DNA from: Candidatus Gastranaerophilales bacterium | GTDB lineage: Bacteria > Cyanobacteriota > Vampirovibrionia > Gastranaerophilales > Gastranaerophilaceae | NCBI GenBank assembly: GCA_944325785.1 | Contig: CALVBN010000005.1 | Coordinates: forward strand, 62,001-126,000 | DNA: 64,000 bases | Direction: 5' to 3' | Shown here: one piece after another, positions 1 through 8,693 of the stretch | How positions within the stretch are numbered: the stretch's first letter is position 1 | How the letters are laid out: every line of letters starts with the position of its first letter | Translations under genes and position numbers: made by a program | The notes under the pieces: model-generated | Told to the model about the DNA's origin: nothing | The model's input: the letters and a program-made list of their open reading frames with translations, nothing else | Database searches by the model: none

Positions 1-876
1 GGGGCTTACGCCTGCATGGTCAAATGCAAACATTTTCCCCGTTCTTCCGTAGCCTGTTGCAATCTCATCCGCAATAAGGTGAACATTGTATTTGTCGCAT
101 AACTCTCTCAATTTTTTAAGATAAAGAGGCGGATAAATCTTCATGCCTGCAGAGCCTTGCAAAAGAGGTTCAACTATAATTGAAGCTGTTTCTGCTCCAA
201 ATTCTTCAAAAGCTTTTTCAGCATTTTGGAAGCATTCGCAATTGCACACAGCTCCCTCTCCTTGAGTAGAGAGTCGGGGTGAGGTATCAAAACCTTCACA
301 ATGTCCCTCGCAATGTTTACCAAACGGACAGCGGTAGCAATCCGGTCCGTCAATTCTTATTACATCAAGAAGAATAGGCTTATACAGTTCCGAATACAAA
401 TCCACTCCGCCGACAGAAAGCGCGCCTATTGTTTCGCCGTGATATGCATCCGTAAGCGCCATAAAACGCTTTTTCTCCGGATGTCCAGTCTGGTAATGAT
501 ATTGAAAACTCATCTTTAATGCCATTTCAATCGCTGAAGAGCCATTATCTGCAAAATTAAATTTGCATAACCCTTTAGGCAAAACTTTCATTAATTCCTG
601 GCACAGAGTTATTGCGGGTTTGTGAGTAAAGTTTGCAAAAATTACATGTTCTAATGAATCAATCTGCTTTTTTACTGCATTATTAATTCTCGGGTTGCAA
701 TGTCCTAAAAGGTTGCACCACCAGGAACTTATAACATCCTTGTAGCACTTGCCGTTAATATCATATAAATTTATCCCCTGCCCGCGTTCAATAACAATCG
801 GAGGAAGCGTTTCATAATCTTTCATCTGCGAACACGGATGCCATATATATTTTAAATCCTCTTTCTGCCAGTCCAT
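1..876 (-). CDS. bioA: Adenosylmethionine-8-amino-7-oxononanoate aminotransferase (partial, C-terminus off window)
   Basis: PLP enzyme of biotin synthesis that moves an amino group from S-adenosylmethionine to 8-amino-7-oxononanoate, giving diaminopelargonate. The visible 292 codons show family signatures: SSWW near residue 45, DNGSSAIEMALK (cofactor phosphate-binding region), AYHGET, and DEIATGYGRTG near the cut end. The PLP lysine lies beyond the window. The ATG at 876 follows a strong GGAGGAATT site and overlaps the 3' end of bioD by 25 nt, so the two are probably co-translated. Oddity: residues 195-209 (GFDTSPRLSTQGEGA) are encoded by a copy of a dispersed repeat that is otherwise intergenic (see 29271 and 38208). 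It sits in the loop between CPFG and CNCECF, so the protein seems to have tolerated an in-frame insertion. Confidence 0.93.
   Translation of the reverse strand, partial: MDWQKEDLKYIWHPCSQMKDYETLPPIVIERGQGINLYDINGKCYKDVISSWWCNLLGHCNPRINNAVKKQIDSLEHVIFANFTHKPAITLCQELMKVLPKGLCKFNFADNGSSAIEMALKMSFQYHYQTGHPEKKRFMALTDAYHGETIGALSVGGVDLYSELYKPILLDVIRIDGPDCYRCPFGKHCEGHCEGFDTSPRLSTQGEGAVCNCECFQNAEKAFEEFGAETASIIVEPLLQGSAGMKIYPPLYLKKLRELCDKYNVHLIADEIATGYGRTGKMFAFDHAGVSP
251..294. repeat. Dispersed GGGGTGAGGT repeat inserted in frame in bioA
   Basis: The + strand reads CCCTCTCC, a short variable loop, AGAGAG, then CGGGGTGAGGTATCAA. The same order (CCCTCTCC, GGAGAGGG, CTGGGGTGAGGTGTCAA) occurs in two non-coding places, 29271-29315 and 38208-38254. 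The bioA copy has a length that keeps the reading frame open and contributes about 15 residues. Confidence 0.65.
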
Positions 877-1538
877 AATTCCTCCAGAAGTTCTATATCA
901 TTTTGATTTTTTTCGACTGTTGCTACAACTTTAACACCCGTTAAAAATTCTGTCTGTTTTAAATTATCCTGGTGCATAAAATCGGATGAATCAAAGTTAT
1001 TCAGAATAATTCCTCTGACATCAATTCCGTTATTTTTTGCATATTCAACAGTTAACAGAGTCGAATTTATTGTTCCCAGCCCTCCGTCAGCAACAATAAC
1101 AACCGGTGCGCCGAGTTCTTTAATCAAATCCTTGAGCAGATATTTTTCACCGTTTTCAAGCCTAAGCGGGCAGGTAATCCCTCCTGCGCCTTCTGTCAAT
1201 ATATAATCATATCTGGATGCCAGCTTTTTATAATGGTTTAAGATTTTGTTTGTATCAATGTAATCACCGGCTCTTCTTGAGGCAAGATGCGGAGATACAG
1301 CTTCTTCCCAAGAGTATGTAACACAATCATCTGCTGAATCCGGAATTCCTGCAGTATCAGCGACATAGTTTGCATCGCTTTTAATAAGCTTTCCGTCCCG
1401 TATTTCAGCCCCGCTTAGAACCGGCTTAAAATACCCGCAGTTAAATCCTTCTTCGCGCATTTTTTTTATAATAAGCGCGGAAACATATGTTTTGCCGATA
1501 TCAGTACCCGTAGCCGTTATAAAAAGATTTTTTGCCAT
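852..1538 (-). CDS. bioD: Dethiobiotin synthetase
   Basis: ATP-dependent carboxylation and ring closure of diaminopelargonate to dethiobiotin, the step after BioA. 228 aa, normal family length. Motifs: P-loop GTDIGKT at residues 11-17, KPVLSG at 38-43 (substrate lysine region), and TEGAGG mid-protein. I chose the ATG at 1538 because GGAGAGGAAAA lies just upstream; an in-frame extension to 1565 has no ribosome site and adds nine residues absent from the family. It precedes bioA in a two-gene unit, head to head with coaD. Confidence 0.95.
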   Translation of the reverse strand: MAKNLFITATGTDIGKTYVSALIIKKMREEGFNCGYFKPVLSGAEIRDGKLIKSDANYVADTAGIPDSADDCVTYSWEEAVSPHLASRRAGDYIDTNKILNHYKKLASRYDYILTEGAGGITCPLRLENGEKYLLKDLIKELGAPVVIVADGGLGTINSTLLTVEYAKNNGIDVRGIILNNFDSSDFMHQDNLKQTEFLTGVKVVATVEKNQNDIELLEELWTGRKRI

Positions 1539-1639
1539 TTTTCCTCTCCAACTAAAGCCTAGCACTAATTAAGAAAAATGTACAGGTAAAATATTTTATA
1601 ATTATCTTTTGTGTTATAATTATAAACATAAGGTGAATT

Positions 1640-2119
1640 ATGACTATTGCAATCTATCCGGGGAGTTTTGACCCCATTACAAACGGACATATAGATATTC
1701 TTAAAAGCGGTGCTGAAATTTTTGACAAAGTAATCATCGCAGTATCTTATAATGCTAATAAACAAGGCTTTCTTCCGATAGAGACGAGAGTGAAGCTTAT
1801 TAAAGAAGCCGTGCAGGATATAAAAAATGTGGAAGTAGATGCTTTTGAAGGTTTAACAGTTGAATACGCAAAAAAGAGAGGCGCTACTGTTCTTTTAAGA
1901 GGATTAAGAACCTCATTCGACTTTGAATATGAAATGCAGTTGTCGCAAACTAACCACGCTCTATACAACGATATAAAGACCGTTTTTCTTATTACAAAAC
2001 CGGAATATAACTTTATTTCATCTTCCTGCGTACGCGAAATACTTATTAATAAAGGTGATATCAAGCCTTTTGTCCCGCAGGCTGTTGCAGAATATTTGAT
2101 TACTGCATATGGTATTTAG
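1640..2119 (+). CDS. coaD: Pantetheine-phosphate adenylyltransferase
   Basis: Fourth enzyme of coenzyme A synthesis: ATP plus 4'-phosphopantetheine gives dephospho-CoA. 159 aa, the usual length. The nucleotidyltransferase signatures are clear: YPGSFDPITNGH at residues 6-17 (TNGH is the HxGH-type motif) and the late ISSSCVRE segment. The ATG follows AAGGTG. Monocistronic and convergent with the CheA gene, with which its 3' end overlaps by 20 nt. Confidence 0.97.
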   Translation: MTIAIYPGSFDPITNGHIDILKSGAEIFDKVIIAVSYNANKQGFLPIETRVKLIKEAVQDIKNVEVDAFEGLTVEYAKKRGATVLLRGLRTSFDFEYEMQLSQTNHALYNDIKTVFLITKPEYNFISSSCVREILINKGDIKPFVPQAVAEYLITAYGI

Positions 2120-5063
2120 TAATAATTCGTTTAACCTGCTGTGCAAGGTCGTTCTGATTAAAGTTGTCTTTTGAAATATAGTATTCAATATTGTATTGGG
2201 AGAGTTTCTTCTTGGCTTTATTTTCCTGCAGAGAACTCATAACGATAATCGGAATGTCCATATACATTTCGTCGTTCTTTAGGCGTTCAATAAATTCATA
2301 GCCGTCAATTTTCGGCATAGTTAAATCGGTAATAATTAAATCATAATGATTGAGTTTCAGCTTAACCAGCGCTTCCTGCGCATCCAGAACCGCATCTACC
2401 ATATAGCCTATATTCATCAGAATATTTTTTATCATAGTTCTTGTTGTAATAGAATCATCTACTACAAGAATCCGTTTGTATGCCAGAGCATCCGGTGGCA
2501 GAAGCGGAGGATTTGCAGAGGTCATTGCTTTATTAAAGTCATAGTGCATGATATCCTGCATGTTCAAAATAAGGCATAACTCTCCCGATGCCAGATTGGT
2601 AATTCCGGAGATGTTTTTAACTTTGTATAACGGCGGAGAGAGCTTTTTCTGCAGAATATCCTGATCGCCTAGAAGCTTATCTACGACAAGACCAATTGTC
2701 TTTTCGTCTGCTTCAAGTATCAAGATAGTTTCTTTTTCTCCGCGTGGAACAGGTTTAAGCCCCAGAATATCTGACAAATAATAAAGCGGGATGATATTTC
2801 CGTTATATGCAATAGAGCGCATACCGTTATTTGTTTTGATTTCATTCTGGCTCTTTAAAATAAATGTAGTTATAACCTGTATCGGAATTGCAAATGTCTG
2901 CTCAGAAATTTTTACTAAGAAAACTCTTAATGTTGTAAGCGTAACAGGGATTTCTATATGTACACAGCTTCCCTTGCCGAATTCTGAAATTACTTTCACT
3001 TTGCCGTTTAGCTGGGAAATTTTTGTCTTAACAACATCGAGTCCGATTCCTCTTCCGGAAATGCTTGTTATTGAATCTCCTGTTGTAAATCCGGGCCAGA
3101 AGATAATATTCATGATGGCTTCATCGGTCATTGAATCAATATCTTCCTGTGTTAAAAATCCTCTTGAAACAGCGCGGTCTTTAATTTTTTCTAAGTTAAA
3201 GCCGTGTCCATCATCTACAACATCTATAATAACTTTGTTATCATCCTGCTTAGCAGATAGAAGAATTCTGCCGACAGGGTTTTTCCCGTTTGCAATTCTT
3301 TCTTCTTTTGTCTCAATACCATGGTCGATTGCATTTCTTAAGATATGAATAAGAGGGGTTTTAATCTCTTCTATAATCTTTTTATCAGCACAGGTATCTT
3401 TGCCTTCAATTTCAAAATCAATGTCTTTGCCTTTTTCATTTGCAATATCGCGCACCATGCGTGAAAAAGAGTTGAAAACCGTTGAGATAGGAAGCACGCG
3501 GATATTTTTTACCATGGATTCCATTTCATCAATAATCAGACGCATCTTCATATCATCTTCCTTAGAAGAGCGGTATAGAGAATTCAAGTCATATATTGTT
3601 CTTGAAACGTTCTGTGTTATATCAGAAAGCAGTGAAAATACCTGTTTTACAAAAGCGCTTGTGTATTGTTCAGTATTGCCTGTCTGAAGATATTTTCTGT
3701 TATAGTACCTCAAGTAATTGGAGGTCTTGAGCAAATCTTTCTGACAGCTTTCATTTGCGTTTTTGATACTTTCTATTTTTTCCAGCTTCTTTTCTGTTTT
3801 AATTTTAGTAATTATCAGTTCGCCGAGCTGGTTTACAAGCAAATCGAGCTTTTGTGCATTAACGTGCAGGGTTTTGATTTCCGTAGAGGATGAAGATTTG
3901 TTTCCTGCGGATGTCTGGGTAGAAAGACTTTTTATCTCGCTCACACCGGTATCTTTTTTGTAATTAAGCTCCAGAAGCTGTTTCATAATTTCAAGCTGCT
4001 GGAGAATTAAGTCACTGTCAATGCTCTCGCTCGGGGATGCACAGTATTCAACTGCGCTTTTTAAAGTCAGCATCATCTGCTCTTCAAGCTGGACAGAGTT
4101 TTCTGTGATAAAGTCAAGGACTTCCAGCACCATATTTATAATCTCTAGAATACTTGCATCTTCAATCCCTGCTTTAAGTTTATTGATATCATCTTTTATT
4201 TCGGAAGTATAAACACAGCTTCCCTGAAGCATTGTTATTTTTTCCGCAACATCAAAGAACGTTAAGCCGGTATTCTCTGTTTCTATGCAGGAAGTATTGT
4301 ATTTGGCGGCAGCTGAGCTTAGTTCGTTTCTCAGCTCCAAAATTTCGCTTATTGTTAATGTATTGGTAGCATTCATTACAAAATCAATCTTTGTAAGAAT
4401 ATTTTCCAGAGAGCTTTTTACTTCATAAAGATTTGAGTCTTTAAAAAACTCATAAATCTTTTGCACTTCTTCTTTAAGAATAACAATATCCTGCGATTCC
4501 TCTTCCGGCACAATACCGTCTATTATTTCAAAACAATTATTGAATGCAAAATTTATTTCTTCTTGATAAGCAGCAAGCTTATCCTGCTGCAAATCCGCTG
4601 CTGCTATAGATGCAATCGAAGATGCAACTCCTTCATTCTGCTGTTCCTGCATTTCTACATCGAGAATGTATTCTAAATTCGATATAATTGCATTATAAGA
4701 TTCATCTATTATTTCTCTGTTATTTCTTATTGATTCCTGTAAAAATTTGGAAACACTTTCTAAGGAGCGTGACATAAGTTTTACTGCATCAAGATCCAGC
4801 AAAAATTTATCATTATTTACACCGTCAAAAATGTCTTCCATCTTGTGCAGAATGTTTTGTATATTATTGAATCCTACCATTCTGACAGCACCTTTTAAGC
4901 TATGCAAATCTCTGTAGACAAATCCTATAATTTCCTTATTTGCAGGAGTGCTTTCAAGTGCAAATAAATTATTAAATATGCGGTCAATAATCTCCTCAGA
5001 CTCTGCCTGGAAGATAGACATTACCTCTTTATTATCACTGTTCTCGTTATCTAAAAAGTCCAA
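2100..5063 (-). CDS. Hybrid chemotaxis histidine kinase (HPt-CheA-CheW-REC)
   Basis: Kinase of a chemosensory array, 987 aa. Order: HPt domain at residues 1-135 with phospho-accepting His54 (RDLHSLKGAV); a helical region without a recognised domain (about 160-370); dimerisation helices (399-520, AQKLDLLVNQLGELI); ATPase domain with N box at 571-584 (LIHILRNAIDHGIE), G1 VDDGHGF at 616-622 and G2 GRGIGLDVV at 670-678; CheW-like domain (about 705-850); C-terminal receiver from 864 with VVDD and phospho-acceptor Asp913 (ITDLTMP). Start is TTG, 10 nt after GAGGG and 6 nt after the MCP stop codon, so it is coupled to the receptor gene. The CheA-receiver fusion is typical of cyanobacterial chemotaxis-like systems (PixL/PilL type). 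Its output could be flagellar or pilus motility; a separate CheY, CheB or CheR is not in the window. Confidence 0.93.
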   Translation of the reverse strand: MDFLDNENSDNKEVMSIFQAESEEIIDRIFNNLFALESTPANKEIIGFVYRDLHSLKGAVRMVGFNNIQNILHKMEDIFDGVNNDKFLLDLDAVKLMSRSLESVSKFLQESIRNNREIIDESYNAIISNLEYILDVEMQEQQNEGVASSIASIAAADLQQDKLAAYQEEINFAFNNCFEIIDGIVPEEESQDIVILKEEVQKIYEFFKDSNLYEVKSSLENILTKIDFVMNATNTLTISEILELRNELSSAAAKYNTSCIETENTGLTFFDVAEKITMLQGSCVYTSEIKDDINKLKAGIEDASILEIINMVLEVLDFITENSVQLEEQMMLTLKSAVEYCASPSESIDSDLILQQLEIMKQLLELNYKKDTGVSEIKSLSTQTSAGNKSSSSTEIKTLHVNAQKLDLLVNQLGELIITKIKTEKKLEKIESIKNANESCQKDLLKTSNYLRYYNRKYLQTGNTEQYTSAFVKQVFSLLSDITQNVSRTIYDLNSLYRSSKEDDMKMRLIIDEMESMVKNIRVLPISTVFNSFSRMVRDIANEKGKDIDFEIEGKDTCADKKIIEEIKTPLIHILRNAIDHGIETKEERIANGKNPVGRILLSAKQDDNKVIIDVVDDGHGFNLEKIKDRAVSRGFLTQEDIDSMTDEAIMNIIFWPGFTTGDSITSISGRGIGLDVVKTKISQLNGKVKVISEFGKGSCVHIEIPVTLTTLRVFLVKISEQTFAIPIQVITTFILKSQNEIKTNNGMRSIAYNGNIIPLYYLSDILGLKPVPRGEKETILILEADEKTIGLVVDKLLGDQDILQKKLSPPLYKVKNISGITNLASGELCLILNMQDIMHYDFNKAMTSANPPLLPPDALAYKRILVVDDSITTRTMIKNILMNIGYMVDAVLDAQEALVKLKLNHYDLIITDLTMPKIDGYEFIERLKNDEMYMDIPIIVMSSLQENKAKKKLSQYNIEYYISKDNFNQNDLAQQVKRIITKYHMQ

Positions 5064-5069
5064 TTTATC

Positions 5070-6116
5070 TTAACCCTCTATTGCGGAATTTTTTATTTCG
5101 TCAGATAAACTGCTTAATTTTGCTATCTTGTCACTATTAACAGTCATTGCTTGAATCAAATTCTCTGCAATATTAGAATTTTCTTCATCTATAATATTTA
5201 AACGTTCTATAATATCGCTTTGCTTCTTTGCATTTTGATTCAGCGTATCCAGAGAATCAAGAATTTCTTTTATAAGATTTAATAAAACTTCTGAGCTTGA
5301 AGATACTGAGTTAATATCTTTAACGACTGCTTCAATTTCTTTAGAGCCTTCTTCTGTCGCCATAACAGTAGAATTGGTTGTATATTGAATACTGCTTGTC
5401 AGAGATGTAATCTTTGTAATTGCCTGTTTTGATTCATCAGCAAGTTTTCTGATTTCGCCGGCTACAACCGCAAAGCCTTTGCCGTGTTCTCCGGCTCTTG
5501 CAGCTTCGACCGCAGCATTAAGTGCAAGCATGTTTGTCTGTTCTGCAATATCATCTACTACGCTGATTGTATTTCCTATCTGCTGTGAATGTTCTGAAAG
5601 CTCGAGAATAAGCTCTGCTATCATTTGTATTTTTTGTCTGAGAACAAGCATTTTGTCTGCATTAGAAGATATTGCTTCGTGTTCTTTTTCTGAAAAACTA
5701 ATTGACTGATTCACTTGTTTTTCAGTGTTTTTAGAAGTTGCAAGTGACTCCTCTGATAAAGTTTTAAGTTTTTCAACAAGCGTAGAAATATTTTTTGTAT
5801 TCGCAGTAAGTGTTTCAAATATCCGTTTCTGCGAATTTATCGTACTCATAATATCTTCTGTTGTTTCAGAAAGCGAATCTGACTGGAGTGTAAGAGTATT
5901 CTTTATAGATTTTAATATCCATTGTTTCGTGGCAAAATATATAACGGAATTAATACCGATAATTACTGCTAAAAATACAAATGTATCATAAGGGGATATT
6001 CCGTTAGCCTTTGCAAAAAATATAAATATAATACATGCTATAACAAATACTATTAAATCAAGTAAACACTTGATATTAAATTTTTGTTTTAATCCAAAAT
6101 TCCATTCACTTTGCAC
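5070..6116 (-). CDS. Methyl-accepting chemotaxis protein without a periplasmic sensor domain
   Basis: 348 aa. Two membrane segments near residues 18-35 and 44-64 are separated by only a few residues, so there is no outside ligand domain. A long cytoplasmic coiled coil follows with the canonical hairpin tip ([20 protein letters not shown]). GTG start at 6116 preceded by GGAGAGAAGAA. Directly upstream of the CheA hybrid and surely its partner in a ternary array. It may sense an internal or membrane-linked signal; what it senses cannot be read from the sequence. Confidence 0.93.
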   Translation of the reverse strand: MQSEWNFGLKQKFNIKCLLDLIVFVIACIIFIFFAKANGISPYDTFVFLAVIIGINSVIYFATKQWILKSIKNTLTLQSDSLSETTEDIMSTINSQKRIFETLTANTKNISTLVEKLKTLSEESLATSKNTEKQVNQSISFSEKEHEAISSNADKMLVLRQKIQMIAELILELSEHSQQIGNTISVVDDIAEQTNMLALNAAVEAARAGEHGKGFAVVAGEIRKLADESKQAITKITSLTSSIQYTTNSTVMATEEGSKEIEAVVKDINSVSSSSEVLLNLIKEILDSLDTLNQNAKKQSDIIERLNIIDEENSNIAENLIQAMTVNSDKIAKLSSLSDEIKNSAIEG

Positions 6117-6199
6117 TTCTTCTCTCCTATAGTTTTTTTTGACAATTTATTATATAATCATTTTATACTAAAATTGATAAAATTGGAATATACGAATAT

Positions 6200-7657
6200 A
6201 TGGCAGCAAAAATTTTACTGGTAGAAGACAGCGATACACAATTGAAGTTTTTGAAGGACGGGCTTATTAAGAACGGTTTCGAAGTAGAAACTGCGATGAA
6301 CGGTGCAGAAGCATACAAAAAGCTCTATGAGTGCGTTCCTGACATTGTTGTGTCCGATATTATGATGCCTGTAATAGATGGCTATCAGCTATGCAGGATG
6401 ATTAAAAACGTTGATGAAACGAAGAAAATCCCTGTAATCTTACTTACGGTTCTTGACAAAAAAATCGACAGCTTCTGGGGTAAAAAAGCCGGCGCACAAC
6501 TATTTTTGTCAAAATCCATTAACATGGACGAACTTGTCAGAAATATTAACGCAACCTTGAGGCGCTATCCGCTTACTGATGAATATAAGACAACACTGTC
6601 TTTGAAATCGCAGAATGACAATCCTGCGCAGACAAGACTTAATACCATCCTGAACGATTTACTCTTAAAATCCGTATTTTCCAATGAATTTAGGAATTTG
6701 AGCGACTTTTTGAACTATGAAAGAATTCTTGTAGAAAAGCTCTTTTCACTCTTAAGCTCGTTTGTAGAATATAATATCGCGGGGGTATTTTTTGCCTCTC
6801 CTGATGATTTTGCAGAAAATATTCTTTATATTGATACTCTCGGCAGAAACTTCTCAAAGAATGTTTTGTCAGATATTCATTATGACTTTTTCCGCAAGAT
6901 GGAAGAATTTAGAAGTTTTAAAAATACTAAATTTGAAGTTGTAAGGATGCTTTTGGGCAAAGAAATCGACTATCAATTTACTGATTTCCGCTCAAAAATC
7001 ATTATCCCGCTTATTTTTGATAAAAAACTAATCGGCGGAATCTGCTTCTATACAAGGCAGGATATGGATTATGCGTCTTTCAGATACTTTGATATCATGA
7101 TAAGCGAACTTCTTGCGATATTTAAAATGAAATATCAATACACAGAAAAAGAATTCATGTCTGTATTGGACGGCTTGACAGGATTGTATAACAGGCGTCA
7201 GTTTGAAATAAGCTTGGAGCAGGAACATAACCGTACTAAACGCCACCCCTCTGACTTCAGTCTTGCAATACTTGATATAGATTTCTTTAAAAAGGTTAAC
7301 GATACATACGGACATCAATACGGCGACTATGTTCTGAAAACCGTTGCAGATTTGATGAAAGCAGCTTTCAGAAAAACAGACCTGCTTTATAGATATGGCG
7401 GTGAAGAACTTATAATGATTATGCCGGAAACTAATATTGAAGGCGCTGTTATTCCTGTTCAGCGTTTGAGAAGAATGGTTGAAGAGTACGATTTTGAATA
7501 TAATAATATTAAGTCTAAAGTTACAGTAAGTATCGGTCTGACGATGAATTATCCGGAATTTAATACACCGGCAGATATTCTTAAGTCGGCAGATGAAGCT
7601 TTATATAAAGCAAAAGAGAGCGGAAGAAACAGGGTAGTATTGTATGAGCAGCACTAA
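6200..7657 (+). CDS. Response regulator with diguanylate cyclase output (REC-GGDEF)
   Basis: 485 aa. Receiver domain at residues 1-122 with acidic pair E9/D10 and phospho-acceptor D53 (VSDIMMP); a middle region (about 150-320) that looks like a GAF-type sensor fold without clear ligand residues; GGDEF domain at about 325-485 starting with DGLTGLYNRRQFE. The active-site loop is GGEEL at 400-404, a functional variant. RKTD sits exactly five residues before it, the RxxD inhibitory site, so product feedback by c-di-GMP is expected. Divergent from the MCP-CheA pair and overlapping the CheW gene by 14 nt, which suggests the array or its kinase controls c-di-GMP synthesis. No clear ribosome site precedes the ATG. 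Confidence 0.93.
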   Translation: MAAKILLVEDSDTQLKFLKDGLIKNGFEVETAMNGAEAYKKLYECVPDIVVSDIMMPVIDGYQLCRMIKNVDETKKIPVILLTVLDKKIDSFWGKKAGAQLFLSKSINMDELVRNINATLRRYPLTDEYKTTLSLKSQNDNPAQTRLNTILNDLLLKSVFSNEFRNLSDFLNYERILVEKLFSLLSSFVEYNIAGVFFASPDDFAENILYIDTLGRNFSKNVLSDIHYDFFRKMEEFRSFKNTKFEVVRMLLGKEIDYQFTDFRSKIIIPLIFDKKLIGGICFYTRQDMDYASFRYFDIMISELLAIFKMKYQYTEKEFMSVLDGLTGLYNRRQFEISLEQEHNRTKRHPSDFSLAILDIDFFKKVNDTYGHQYGDYVLKTVADLMKAAFRKTDLLYRYGGEELIMIMPETNIEGAVIPVQRLRRMVEEYDFEYNNIKSKVTVSIGLTMNYPEFNTPADILKSADEALYKAKESGRNRVVLYEQH

Positions 7658-8645
7658 TTATTTGGAACAGAAGAAAAATACACATCTTTATTTTCAGATA
7701 GGAAAAAACAAATATGCTGTTAATTCCGAGAATATTCTTGAAATTATGAAGCTTCCTGCGCTTGACTATCCGCAGAAACTTCCAAATAATATTGTCGGAC
7801 TCTTAAAATACAATAATTTTGTTATAAACGTTATTGATATAAGATTTTATCTTAATATAGAAGTGCCGCAATATAATACGCAGAATGAACTTTTGATTGT
7901 AAAGACTGATGAAATTATCTTTGGCATAATAACCGATAAAGTCATAGGCATTCTTCCTTTTGACAGTGCATTAATGGATGCAATTCCATTTGTAGACAGC
8001 AAAATGGTTATTGATTCTCTTTACAAATATAATCAAGAAACTATCTTTATTATCAATATATACGCAATAGAAAATCTTCTGAAACAACACGATAATCACT
8101 GGGCAAATGTAGATATTCCATCTTTATTTCCTCAGGACGAAACTTCAAAATCGATAATGAGCAAAAGGACACTGGCAATAGCTGATAAATCCAACTTAAA
8201 ACTCGCATCAGGAGAATTGCATGTAAGAAATAAATATATTTCTTTTAACCTTAATACCGATTCATTTTGTATAGCCCTTGATTATGTAAAAGAAGTCTTA
8301 AAAGATACTTCAATAACTAATGTACCGGGTACGCCTGACTTTATTGAAGGCATTATGAACTTGAGAGGGGATTATATCACGGTTATAAATCTAAAAAAAT
8401 TTTTGGGGCTTTCTTCAAAACAGACTCCTGATAAGAAGCCGGTTATTATAATAAAATGCAACGAATTAAAACTGGCGCTTTTGATAGACAAAATAAATGA
8501 ATTGTTTGAATTTATGGAAAACGAGATAGTAGAATCTGGCGACGGCTATTTTTCAAACGAATTTTTGTATAACGGCACTCTTTATACAATACTCAATATA
8601 GAAAAAATATCTTCTGATAAAAAGATTATCATTACAGATATGTAG
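7644..8645 (+). CDS. Tandem CheW-domain coupling protein
   Basis: 333 aa, about twice a normal CheW. Two CheW-like folds: residues about 12-150 (FQIGKNKYAVNSENILEIMK, VGLLKYNNFVINVIDIR) and about 195-330 (ISFNLNTDSFCIALDYVKEV, EGIMNLRGDYITVINL). Adaptor domains of this kind link receptors to CheA. The second copy keeps the LRG signature better than the first. The ATG lies inside the end of the GGDEF gene with AGGG upstream, so the two are translationally linked. Confidence 0.88.
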   Translation: MSSTNYLEQKKNTHLYFQIGKNKYAVNSENILEIMKLPALDYPQKLPNNIVGLLKYNNFVINVIDIRFYLNIEVPQYNTQNELLIVKTDEIIFGIITDKVIGILPFDSALMDAIPFVDSKMVIDSLYKYNQETIFIINIYAIENLLKQHDNHWANVDIPSLFPQDETSKSIMSKRTLAIADKSNLKLASGELHVRNKYISFNLNTDSFCIALDYVKEVLKDTSITNVPGTPDFIEGIMNLRGDYITVINLKKFLGLSSKQTPDKKPVIIIKCNELKLALLIDKINELFEFMENEIVESGDGYFSNEFLYNGTLYTILNIEKISSDKKIIITDM

Positions 8646-8660
8646 GTTAAATAAAGTATA

Positions 8661-8693
8661 GTTTGTTTTGACACATTATGATAAAATACTCAT
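8661..8693 (+). promoter_or_regulatory. Candidate promoter placing the transcript start at the ATG of the next gene
   Basis: An extended -10 (TG-A-TAAAAT, hexamer 8682-8687) ends six nt before the ATG at 8694. No Shine-Dalgarno sequence lies between, so the mRNA would be leaderless. The -35 is poor; a TTGACA at 8669 is too close to the -10 to be its partner. Confidence 0.4.

Noticed and set aside
1565..1765. Minus-strand 66-codon frame over the coaD start
   Set aside because: Overlaps a certain gene and has no ribosome site or protein-like composition.
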